Origin: Ascoidea rubescens DSM 1968
Lineage: Eukaryota > Ascomycota > Saccharomycetes > Ascoideales > Ascoideaceae
Length of the DNA: 64,000 nucleotides
Direction of reading: 5' to 3'
Assembly: GCF_001661345.1 (NCBI RefSeq)
Contig: NW_017962929.1
Span: 186,001 to 250,000, forward strand
How positions within the stretch are numbered: position 1 is the first letter of the stretch; each line of letters opens with the position of its first letter. The notes below the pieces were generated by a model. It worked only from the letters and a program-made list of their open reading frames with translations, searched no databases and was not told the DNA's origin. The position numbers and the translations under genes are program-made. Positions 10,299 to 23,984 of this stretch are shown piece by piece.

Positions 10299-11216
10299 TT
10301 AAATTAAACCCATCGAAGCTAATCTGTCACAATTTGGTCTTGGATAATTTCTTCCTTGTTTCAATCTTTCGGTGTCAACAAAAAACCAGCCATGAGCTTC
10401 ATTTATCAATCTGTTTCTTTCAGTGTTTTCATAAATACATTTTTTATTTAGCATTGTGATGTATTTATTTTCGGCTTTTTTATCTAAAACCCTTAAATCA
10501 TTTTCAGTTAAATCTTGAAGCGAGGATTCCTTGATATAATAAGGAATGTTATAAACTTGGGTTGATCTTTGAACATTAAAGTTGTTATATGGAGTGAAAT
10601 AAAAATCAGGGATTTTATTGGAAGTGTGAGCACTAAACATTGATATTATTGGCATTAAAAGTATTAAAAATAAAGGTAACAAACTTTTTAAACTAGTTAA
10701 AAAATCTGGAGGTGGTTGGTTGGTGCTGTTTTGATGAGTTTGATAAGTTCTTTGTCTTGGGGGGAAACGATGAGTTGTAAAACCACCAGGACCAAAAGTA
10801 AAAGTGGTTCCACGCTGACCACCAAAAAAAATGTTGAATATATCATCATTCATTGGTCTACCATTAAAAGCTTGGAAAGCTGAAAATATATCATCGGGAG
10901 CAGGACCATTTGTGGTGGTTCTTTGGAAACCAGAAGTGGAAGCAGAAGGTCTTGAATCAGGGTCTCTTCCAGTCTGATCAAATAACGCTCTCTTTTGTGG
11001 GTCAGATAAAATTTCAAAAGCCTTTGAAACTTTCTTGAAAGCTTCAGGTGCCTTTGGGTGCTGGTTCTTATCAGGATGGACTTTCAAGGCCAACTTTCTG
11101 TAGGCCTTTTTAATTTCGCCATCAGTAGCAGATTTTTCAACGGATAAAATTGAATAAAATTCACCACTTTTTAATATTTTTTCAACCAAGATTTCCTGTT
11201 CTTTCGTATAAGACAT
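10299..11216 (-). CDS. HLJ1: ER membrane J-domain co-chaperone Hlj1
   Basis: A tail-region membrane DnaJ protein that recruits Hsp70 at the cytosolic face of the ER for ER-associated degradation. The J domain spans about residues 18-84, with YRKLALKVHPDKNQHPKAPEA (HPD at 47-49). Next comes a Gly/Phe- and Asn-rich linker with DDIFNIFFGG, then one hydrophobic segment (about 178-195, LLPLFLILLMPIISMFSA). The last ~100 residues resemble the DUF1977-type C-terminus of the DNAJB12/B14/Hlj1 group (NRLINEAHGWFF). S. cerevisiae Hlj1 is shorter (224 aa) and lacks much of this C-terminal part, so this is the fuller form. No in-frame CTG codon was found. It is divergent from CHM7. Confidence 0.87.
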   Translation of the reverse strand: MSYTKEQEILVEKILKSGEFYSILSVEKSATDGEIKKAYRKLALKVHPDKNQHPKAPEAFKKVSKAFEILSDPQKRALFDQTGRDPDSRPSASTSGFQRTTTNGPAPDDIFSAFQAFNGRPMNDDIFNIFFGGQRGTTFTFGPGGFTTHRFPPRQRTYQTHQNSTNQPPPDFLTSLKSLLPLFLILLMPIISMFSAHTSNKIPDFYFTPYNNFNVQRSTQVYNIPYYIKESSLQDLTENDLRVLDKKAENKYITMLNKKCIYENTERNRLINEAHGWFFVDTERLKQGRNYPRPNCDRLASMGLI

Positions 11217-11953
11217 TCTGTCAGCTTAATCAACAAATGATTATGGAAGTGAAAGAAAAAAAAACGAGCCAAAAAAAAAGTCAGTTTAGTAAGTGCAAAA
11301 AACTGATGTTTTGAGACTAAAATTGATGAGCGAAAGACCTTGGGATCTGGATTCAGTGGAACTTTTAAAGAGAAAAGCTGGTGTTTGTTGGGGAGGAGAC
11401 TGCAGGAAATTCAGAAATACGCTACTCAATTGTATTCATTGATAAGTTAATACTTTGATGCTAGCGATTAGAAAACAGCAGGAGGAAGCTCAGGAAGCAA
11501 AAAAAATAGACAGATCAGCACGGCAAGGGCACGTGTAAAGATGAGGCCGGTGTTGAGGCTCTTCTTGCGCAATTCACGTGTGTCCATGCAGGTCAACGTT
11601 AGTAGCGGCATTTAGATATGCTTTCAGTAGTATGGATCTAATAAGCATGTCTATGTATTTCTGTGTGACATAATGCATATATGCATTGTGTTCATCTGGC
11701 TGGTTTTGCTTCTTATTGTGCCATCTCTGGCAGAAATACCTTTAATATCAGGACGCTGTTGTATGTGCTAGTAAACCCCTATACATTTTTTGCGAGAGAG
11801 CATATCTACAAATGCAACATTGCTTTGTTTTCGTTTATAAAAAATTGTTTAATCTTGGTTTTTGATTTCAAACATAAAAGATCATAATATATTCTTTATA
11901 TCTTGGCCATATTTCTAATATTTTGCTCAGATACTAGCTAGATTGATCAAAAA
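11217..11953. promoter_or_regulatory. Divergent HLJ1-CHM7 promoter with two E-boxes
   Basis: A 737-bp bidirectional promoter with a GC-richer middle (about 11330-11620). Two CACGTG motifs lie at 11530-11535 (GGCACGTGTAA) and 11575-11580 (TTCACGTGTG), 45 bp apart. GC-rich tracts of the AGGAAGC type occur nearby (about 11480-11500). The 68-codon frame in it is not recognisable. Confidence 0.5.
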
Positions 11954-13633
11954 ATGAACCACCAAGAGATTCAGAACTTGCTTTATCAACAATTCCAATT
12001 TTCAGAATCAAGAATCAAATCTTTATACTCGAACTTTGATGATTTAATCGTTGATAATATTGATGGCTATCAGGCAAACTTGCAAATTTGGAAAGACTTA
12101 TTATCCAAAATCATCTCAAATTTGAATATATTGATATTTGATTTTAGTAACATTCTAGATGATTTAGCTTATCATCACAAATCAAAATCAGAAGACCACT
12201 TAATTCCATTGTCCTTAGACACTGTTATAAACGATTTAATCAATGACGATTCAATGGAAAATAGATTTTTTTTACCTCTAACTCTTTTCAACAATTCTAA
12301 AACCTCGATTTATTACAAAAAGAATTTGGTTTCAAATTTGGTTTATTGGGTTTTAAACAAATTAACTGTTGGTTTTATTAACAGTGGTATTAATTACAAT
12401 ATTAATAAAAACTCATCGAAATCCTCATCTTCATCATTACTGCTTTCAAAAAAAGGAAATTATCTTAAAAGTGATCAATTCATCAACATCTTCTTTCTAA
12501 ATAAATTGAGATTGTTAATTCTTGAACAAATCAACGAAGTGAATTTAATAACCAATAAAATCTTTTTAAAAGATGATTTAATCTTAATTTTAAAAAATAT
12601 ATTTCTAACAAAATTAGAATCATTTAATCCAACTTTAAATTATCAAAATAATGAAGAAACCTATTTTGACTCAATTTTCACTTATTTATCAAGAGATAAA
12701 AACGACATTATAATTTCAACTGATTCAGCTACTAAGAATCAATTTATTAAATTCAAATCTAGTAATAATGAGTTGACAATAACTGAAGAAGAAAAATCAA
12801 TTGCTCAAATCAAATACTCAATTAGTTTGCTAAATTTGCAAATCACCAAAACTGACTCAAAAATTTCTGATGTAGAATCAAAAATTAAAAATTTATTGCC
12901 AATTACTATCTCCAATAAACCGATAATCAAAATCTACTTGAAATCAAAAAAAGTTTTGCAATCAAATTTAATTAAATTTATTACAAATCTAGATCAATTA
13001 GATAGTATTTTAAGCAGTATAAACCAAGCAAAAACTAACATTATTATGGCTGATACTCTTCAAAAATCTAACCTTATTTTGAAAGATTTAAATAATAAAA
13101 TTAGTTTAGATGAATTGGAAAATCTAATTGATGAAATTGATGATCAAAAATCTCAAATTGATCAAGTTAATCAAGAATTATCAAGATTATCAGATACAAA
13201 TGATGATATTATTATCAATGAAGAAATTGATAAAGAATTCGAGCAAATGCTAAAGGAAGAGAAATTAAGAGAAGAAAAATTAAAAGAAGAGAAATTAAAG
13301 GAAGAAAAATTAAAAGCAGAATTAAAAGCAGAATTAAAAGAAGAATCAAAAGAAAAACAAAATAAAATATTAGCTGAAACCAATCAAAACACACCAACTC
13401 CACTTGAAAGTCAACCAAAAGAAGACCTGCTCAAAATTTCGAAAGAGAAAACAGAAGAAACACCTTCTGTCAAAAATAATGAGACCGCAGAATCCTTAGA
13501 GGTTTCTACAAATCATTCAAGTTTGGTTGAAAGACTAAATAATTTAAAGATTGCTCACAAAAACTCAGTTGAACAAAATCTTTCCAAAGCTGATCAGGAA
13601 AAAGAGAAAGAAAAATTACAAGTTGCAAATTAA
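11954..13633 (+). CDS. CHM7: ESCRT-III-related nuclear envelope protein Chm7 (CHMP7-like)
   Basis: Chm7/CHMP7 is the ESCRT-III-like adaptor that surveys nuclear envelope and nuclear pore integrity. The N-terminal ~220 residues match the helical, winged-helix-like arrangement of Chm7 rather than a plain Snf7 protein. From about residue 275 a Snf7-type coiled region follows (AQIKYSISLLNLQITKTDSK). It includes DTLQKSNLILKDLNNKISLD and ELENLIDEIDDQKSQIDQVN, typical of the Snf7 alpha4-5 segment. A charged block of tandem EEKLK/REEKL units (13258-13353) and a Glu/Lys-rich tail come last. At 559 aa it is longer than S. cerevisiae Chm7 (450 aa). Identity rests on the Snf7 motif plus architecture, with moderate sequence similarity. 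Confidence 0.72.
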   Translation: MNHQEIQNLLYQQFQFSESRIKSLYSNFDDLIVDNIDGYQANLQIWKDLLSKIISNLNILIFDFSNILDDLAYHHKSKSEDHLIPLSLDTVINDLINDDSMENRFFLPLTLFNNSKTSIYYKKNLVSNLVYWVLNKLTVGFINSGINYNINKNSSKSSSSSLLLSKKGNYLKSDQFINIFFLNKLRLLILEQINEVNLITNKIFLKDDLILILKNIFLTKLESFNPTLNYQNNEETYFDSIFTYLSRDKNDIIISTDSATKNQFIKFKSSNNELTITEEEKSIAQIKYSISLLNLQITKTDSKISDVESKIKNLLPITISNKPIIKIYLKSKKVLQSNLIKFITNLDQLDSILSSINQAKTNIIMADTLQKSNLILKDLNNKISLDELENLIDEIDDQKSQIDQVNQELSRLSDTNDDIIINEEIDKEFEQMLKEEKLREEKLKEEKLKEEKLKAELKAELKEESKEKQNKILAETNQNTPTPLESQPKEDLLKISKEKTEETPSVKNNETAESLEVSTNHSSLVERLNNLKIAHKNSVEQNLSKADQEKEKEKLQVAN

Positions 13634-14253
13634 ACATTATTTTTGGAATTGATTATTTTTTTTTAAAGAGATTTTATATTTTATTATCAAGCCCTTTTAA
13701 TTATTTTATAGATATACTGGCATTTTATTTCATTTATTTGAGGTTAAGTTATATTAAGCAATCTTTCAAGTATCTCAATTAACTTTTAATAACTTGATAC
13801 TTCTTTTTTTTTTTAGTGAATACAATCGTTTGGGGTAATTTCTGATTTTATAAGTAAATAATATATGATTTTTTTATAGGTGAATAAGTGTCAAAGTAAT
13901 TGAAACAATACTTTATTATTAGAAACAAATGCAAAAAAGAAAACGAACTAAAGGAAAATGAAAAATTGAGTTTAATAGTAATAAAATTTTTTAATAAAAC
14001 AATTTGGTTAAGAGAAGTAAAATAAATAGAAAAAAAAATAAAAAAAATAAAAAAAATAAAAACAAAACAAACAAAAAAAATGAATAAATGAATGAACAAA
14101 ATAAAAAAAAATCAAACAAGTATATATATATATAAAGGAAAAAAGACCATACCTATTATCATAGAGAAAAAATTTACTTGTATAAAAAAAATAAAACAAA
14201 TTTAAATGGAAATGAAAAAAAATTGACTAGTAGTGAATAGATAAGTAAAATAT
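13634..14253. other. Convergent CHM7-KRE6 intergenic region
   Basis: A 620-bp 3'-3' gap, AT-rich. It contains A-rich tracts of the type AAAAAATA repeated (about 14030-14070) and a TATATATATATA run (about 14120-14135). Nothing else is recognised. Confidence 0.6.
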
Positions 14254-16479
14254 TTATTCACAATCTCCTGTTAGTCTATGCTTAGGAAATGTATAACCAG
14301 CTTCTTCCCATGTAGTGTAGTTTGGATTTTTATAAGCACGAAGATGGTCTTGAATATAATCATAAGTTGGGTAATCTGTTGGATCACAAGTTACACTAAT
14401 ACTATCGTTTGGTTGGTATATTCTGACATAGTCAATTTTCATTTCGACTGGGAATTTAATAGACTGCCAGTCAATATAGGCCCAATTATTTGAAATACCT
14501 AGATTTAAGATCATTGATAGAGGTTCTTTAGCTATTCTTCTCCAGCCGACGTTACCATTGGGAGGTAAAGCCTTTGCATGAACAGTTAGGGTGGGATCAT
14601 CACCAATAAACCATTGGACGTAACCGTCATCGTTATCATGGAGATATTCAAAGCCATACTTTTGATAGTGGGGCTGGTAGTCACCAAATTGATACCAAGT
14701 TACGTTCAATGTGCTTGTTCCAGAGACAGCTTGTTGAAAAGGACCACCACAATAGGTGTTCATGGAGGTAACAGTGTCGTTGTAGATTTCGACATAGTCA
14801 TAATTTGGGATATACCATATATCATAAGGAGCGATTTGCATTGATTGAGAAGCCACACCAGTTCCCACCGTTGTATCAATGGCAGCTTCTAGGGCATCAA
14901 TTTCAGGAGCACCTCTACCATTGCCTGGATTTGGATGGTCTTCACCCAGACAGGTGCAGGAGTTTAATTTCTGGCCAGGTAGATAGCTGATGCCATCGGG
15001 AGAAGATTGGTTGGGGGTGATACCAGCATCGCAGTCTTCGTAGGAGTAGGGCCAGACACCTTCTGTTGAGCCCAAGAAGCCGGGTCTGGCGATGTTACCC
15101 ATGGACCAGATACCAGGCCATAGACCAGTGACATTACCAAAGTTGGGCAACATTGCACTGACTTCCATGGCACCCTGTGTGAAGCATAGTTGGTTCCAAC
15201 TTTGGACCATTCCAGATCTGTAGTACAAGTTGTGGTTTTTGAAGGCGTCCATTCTAAAGATGAGGGTGCCATTGGCGGTTGTTGAAGCATCAGGATCGTA
15301 CCATTCCAAGTCGTTTGTTGCAGCGTAATGGATATCGGGGCCATTCCAGAACTGGTCGTCGCCTTCATAAAAGGTTCTGCCTTCTTTGTTGAATTCGTCG
15401 GAAAAGACCAAGTTCCATTCGGAGCCATCTCTTGCAGTTCTTGTGTAGGCAGAAGATGGGGTATCTGGATCAACCAAGTCAGATCTGATGGCATTTAGGG
15501 TTGGGTATTGGTAGGAAGATAGGTATTCAAAGGTCTGGGGTTTTACGTATTCAGTGGCACCAGAGTAGGTCAATATGGGGTAGACCACGAACAAGACCAA
15601 TAGTGCGAGTAGAAGGAGGATGAAGCTGAACAAGCCTAGGCCAGATTTCTTGTCCATTGCTTTTAAGTCGTACAAGAGCCTGTGGTTGTCATATTCAGCG
15701 TCGTTGATTGGGTCGGGGTTGTGAAGGTAGTCATCGTCTTCGATTTCGTCCATATGTAGAGGAAAGGCAGAAGCAGGATAGCCACCAAATGGAGAGGAAT
15801 CGGCATCAGCTAGAAAGAGATTAGTCTTTGAGTTTGAGGAATTGTTTGAGAAATCTGAGACGTAGGAGTAGGTGTTGTTACTTCTTTGCAGCTGGGAGTC
15901 AGTATTGATACTGTTGTGGTGGTTAAGATTTCTGTGGGTATTGGGGTTGGGATTATTCATACCTTGTAGAGTTAGAGAGGAATCGTATCTATTGATGCCG
16001 GCAGGGATGAGGTTGTCAGAGGAGTTTTTGGAAGTGTTGATGTTGGCATTATCGTATGTGGATAGGCGATTTGGTGAATCGTAAGAGGTGTTGTTAGATA
16101 AGGGGTAGTTGTTGGGTATATCCTTTGCAGTGTTGTTGACGTTATTGAGTAAATTTGAATTTGAGTTGGAAGCGGATGGGACGTTGTTATCGTTGAAGGG
16201 ATTTTTTGAATCAAAGTCGCTTTCAGCATCGGAAGATGAGTCTAGTAGAACTTTACTTCCATTGTTGTTGATTTTTGAGTGATAAGAGGCAGAGTGACTG
16301 TCTAAGCCATTGCTATTTAGGATGTTTGGGTTATGGTTTGTATTGTTGTCGAAGTCGTCAAGGCTGTAGGAGCTGCCATTATTGTAGTTGGTACTGTAGT
16401 TGTTTGAGTTTAAATTGTCCTGGAGAGGGATGTCATTATCTAGAGGATGGTAGTTTCCAGTCAAGTCTCTGGAGGCCAT
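14254..16479 (-). CDS. KRE6: Beta-1,6-glucan synthesis protein Kre6/Skn1 (GH16 fold)
   Basis: A type II membrane protein of the secretory pathway needed for cell-wall beta-1,6-glucan. Its 741 aa comprise a Ser/Asn-rich cytosolic N-terminus, a membrane anchor (about residues 277-302, LLLLALLVLFVVYPIL) and a lumenal GH16-like domain. Family blocks are WNLVFSDEFNKEGRTFYEGD, DIHYAATNDLEWYDP, GLWPGIWSMGNIARPG, GRGAPEIDALEA (the GH16 acidic motif) and MILNLGISNNWAYIDW. KRE6 and SKN1 are paralogues in S. cerevisiae and cannot be separated here; a single-copy KRE6 is assumed. One of only two in-frame CTG codons falls at CTCxGEDHPNPG, where relatives as I recall them do not have Leu. Confidence 0.9.
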   Translation of the reverse strand: MASRDLTGNYHPLDNDIPLQDNLNSNNYSTNYNNGSSYSLDDFDNNTNHNPNILNSNGLDSHSASYHSKINNNGSKVLLDSSSDAESDFDSKNPFNDNNVPSASNSNSNLLNNVNNTAKDIPNNYPLSNNTSYDSPNRLSTYDNANINTSKNSSDNLIPAGINRYDSSLTLQGMNNPNPNTHRNLNHHNSINTDSQLQRSNNTYSYVSDFSNNSSNSKTNLFLADADSSPFGGYPASAFPLHMDEIEDDDYLHNPDPINDAEYDNHRLLYDLKAMDKKSGLGLFSFILLLLALLVLFVVYPILTYSGATEYVKPQTFEYLSSYQYPTLNAIRSDLVDPDTPSSAYTRTARDGSEWNLVFSDEFNKEGRTFYEGDDQFWNGPDIHYAATNDLEWYDPDASTTANGTLIFRMDAFKNHNLYYRSGMVQSWNQLCFTQGAMEVSAMLPNFGNVTGLWPGIWSMGNIARPGFLGSTEGVWPYSYEDCDAGITPNQSSPDGISYLPGQKLNSCTCLGEDHPNPGNGRGAPEIDALEAAIDTTVGTGVASQSMQIAPYDIWYIPNYDYVEIYNDTVTSMNTYCGGPFQQAVSGTSTLNVTWYQFGDYQPHYQKYGFEYLHDNDDGYVQWFIGDDPTLTVHAKALPPNGNVGWRRIAKEPLSMILNLGISNNWAYIDWQSIKFPVEMKIDYVRIYQPNDSISVTCDPTDYPTYDYIQDHLRAYKNPNYTTWEEAGYTFPKHRLTGDCE

Positions 16480-17976
16480 TTTGCAAATCTAATAAAGGTA
16501 AAAGTGGATGTGGACGTGGACGTGGATGTAAAAAAGCAATATCCAGCGAGAGATACAAGGAGGAGACAATAAAAAGTGAACAGCAACAGCAATAAGGCAG
16601 AGCAATAGAAGTAGACAGTTGTTAGTTCCTAGAGACTAGTGCCCAGCAGCGAATAGTGAATGTGAATAGTAAACAGATATGAATAGATGAGTAGATATGA
16701 ATATATATGAACAAGACAGCCAGAGGATAAATATGTTGGAGGTTCAGGAAAATAAAAATAAGATTTGCAAACTGGAAATTTGCAAAATCGCAAAACTGAA
16801 AAATCATCCAGTGGGCAAATTAGGTTGCTGGAGGGAATGCGAAGGAAGAAACAGTGCTTTTGGGATTGAGCAGCAGGAGCAGAAGACATTTGTCATGATT
16901 TGTAAGAAATGCCCTAAGTGTTTCCATTCGAGTGTGAGCAGATCCAGCACCATCAGCACTATTTCGCACTGTTCCAGGGCTTGAGCAGTGCTTGAGCAAT
17001 ACTTCGGTGCTCTATCTATGCTCAAGTTTCTAGAACCAGACCCAGACCCATCTTCAGAAGGACCAATTCTGTACCTGCAGATTAAGCCTCCGAAAGACAC
17101 CGAAGCCATGCAACCCGCGGACACAAACACCAAGAGCCGCAGCGCTGGGCGGGTGCTTCCTCCTGAGCTGCTGGTGCAGAAGCAGCCTCACGAGCTCTTG
17201 CAGCTTCAGAAGGAAATGCTGTGCAAAGTGGCTGTTGTGGAGAGGTGCTTTCGAAACACTTTGAGAAGCTGCTACCAAAAGGCCGTGAAGCCTCTTAAGC
17301 TTTCGCTTCCAAAACAAGCTAGCTCAGATCTCTCCCAGCAGAAATTCTGGGTCATATCCCCGGTTGTTTCAGCGTGATCTAGACTTCCACTTCTTTCGCG
17401 CGTCGTGCCCTCGTCGCTAAAAATAGCTTTCTTGAGCTGCATTCTTCGTGTTGCACAGGTGCCGGAGAATCTATTGGGGCAATGCTCCAGTGCGTTCACA
17501 AAAAAGCTTCTTGTCTCCACGGCGCAACAGAGAGCGGCCGTTGCTCCGTCCGTGTTCAGGCCGCTAGACGGATTGGTCAGCGCTTATTCTATACACACGT
17601 GAAATGGTCGGATCTCGTTTGTCGTCTGCTCTGATCCCAACGGTTTTTGATTTCCGACTTTGCACCAATTAATCCAAACCCTATATTGATGATCTTCTCC
17701 AAACTGCAACAATGAAATGTCTCTCGACTTTTTATTTATAACACCCACAAACCGCTTTGCTTTATCTGGGCTCGAAGACAAAATGTTTCAGCCAACTCAA
17801 AAATAATTGTTTAAATTACTAAATCAAAATCAAAAAAATTATGTCAAATTAATGAATGAGCAACATTAAATAATAAATAATAATAAATGATAAATAATTA
17901 AAATTAATAAAGAAAGCAAAAGTGACACATTCTATAATAATTTATCCTAATGTCAACAACAACACAAATCACCTTG
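16480..17976. promoter_or_regulatory. Long GC-rich KRE6 upstream region and ZAP1 3' region
   Basis: A 1.5-kb gap. Proximal to KRE6 (16480-16840) are purine-rich and GCAAA-rich short repeats. About 16840-17640 is a GC-rich island full of CAGC/GCTG words, with a CACGTG at 17596-17601. Several open frames (for example 129 codons at 16988-17377) exist only because stops are rare in GC-rich DNA; none resembles a known protein. About 17780-17976 is AT-rich ZAP1 3' sequence. Confidence 0.55.
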
Positions 17977-22385
<4,409 letters not shown>

Positions 22386-23984
22386 TGTGAAAAGAGCAAA
22401 AAAAGAATAAAATACAGAATACGACTTTTTTCTCAACAAACCGTATAAGAATTGGAAGAACTCAAAGTATCCAAATCAAATTGCTAAAGTTCGAAGAATA
22501 AGCTGAAGAAAATCAGGCTCAAACCAATCACAATCAATGGAAGTAGATGAAGATAAAAGAGAAAAAACAAACAGTGATTAACGAGACAAAGAATCTGGTC
22601 AATTAAACACACCAAATCAGGCCAAAACGAGTTGTGGTTAGTGGTTCGTTGCAAACGCAGCCGACGGTTTAGAATTTCTCACAGCACACAGCAAATTAGC
22701 AGAGAATCAGCGAGGAATCAGCAACTTTTTGAGTTCCAGCTCCAGCTCCAGCACACACCTGAAAACAGCTTTCGATGCCCTTTCTCTTCTTCTGAGGGTA
22801 TACTTGTTTTGCTTTCCAACCACAAAACTACCTCGCTGGTTACACCTGCAGCTTTGACACAAGCTCCGTCCCTGTGGAGCCAAGCACCACAGTCCCACAC
22901 GCATGGTAGGCTGCGCAACATATGCAGAAATGCAGTGAAGTATATTACGGAACAACCGGGTGCAGCACATGTGACTGTGACACATGACCAAGTGCACAAC
23001 CACCAGTGTGGGTGTCACGAGGCAGAGTCACCTGACTGAGTGCTATTGTTTCTCTTCTCCACGGTTCAACTGCGCTGGAACTTCAAACGTTTTACTGCTG
23101 TATTTGGCGACAGTCCTGCAGCTATTTAAAGTGCGAGCTTCAAAGTCGATCTGTTAACGTTGCTTATCTCAAGAGTTAAGACCGGCGATCTTTGTTTGTC
23201 TGAGTACTTGCCTCCTCGCTCTTCTTATTCTCCTGTTATTAGGCCTCCTCCATCGCTCTACTTGAATACTTCAACCAAGTTTTCCAATAATTTACGGGAT
23301 TAACAGCTCAAGATTCCCAGCTCAAATCCTTTCAAACCTTGATCAGCCTATATACCCTTTTATAACTACCACTCCATGTAATTCACGAATTTCACGTTAC
23401 AAAAATCTTTTTTTTATTTATCACTTTCAAACCGTAAAACCCTTTGGCTCAGCAATTATATCCAATTTTTCAAATCCATAAACACAATGCTTTTTCATAT
23501 ACCTATACTCTCTTGCTCTTGCTCACTCTATTTACTTACTATCATTCTCTCTTAAAAACAAAAATATTGTATTTATTGTATTCTAATTTTTGAATTGTTT
23601 TATTCAATTTGACTTAAGAATTTATCCACTTTTAATCTATTTTTATTTTATTTTTATTTTTATTTTTATTTTTATTTTCATTTTCATTTTCATTTTCATT
23701 TTCATTTTATTTCAATTTAATACCCAACTATGGATTCCTTTGAAGATTATTCTCACCCAGGAAATCTTATATATATAGTACCAATTTTCTTCCATCCTAT
23801 TGTTTAATTCTTTTCTTTTAGCTTATTAATATACCAATCATTTGATTATCTATTAACCAACAACCAGTCACTCATTTAAATTCTGTAATATTATCTTCCC
23901 TTTTTTTTGCTATAGTTTTTTTCCTCCCCTCTGTCTTTTTATTACCTCTCTGTTGGTCAATTATTTCCAAATATACTTCTCAAA
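22386..23984. promoter_or_regulatory. Divergent ZAP1 and wall-mannoprotein promoter region
   Basis: A 1.6-kb bidirectional region. About 22640-23200 is GC-rich with CAGC/GCTG words (tandem CCAGCT near 22737-22750). About 23380-23984 is T-rich and pyrimidine-rich. An array of TTTTTA then TTTTCA hexamers occupies about 23643-23707. A TATATATA box at 23768-23775 lies about 210 bp before the mannoprotein start. No ACCTTNAAGGT zinc-response element was seen by eye. Frames of 93-135 codons in the GC-rich part are not recognisable. Confidence 0.5.

Noticed and set aside
16988-17377. 129-codon plus-strand frame and overlapping minus-strand frames in the KRE6-ZAP1 gap
   Set aside because: GC-rich DNA has few stops. 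Frames overlap on both strands, composition is unlike real genes here, and there is no recognisable motif.
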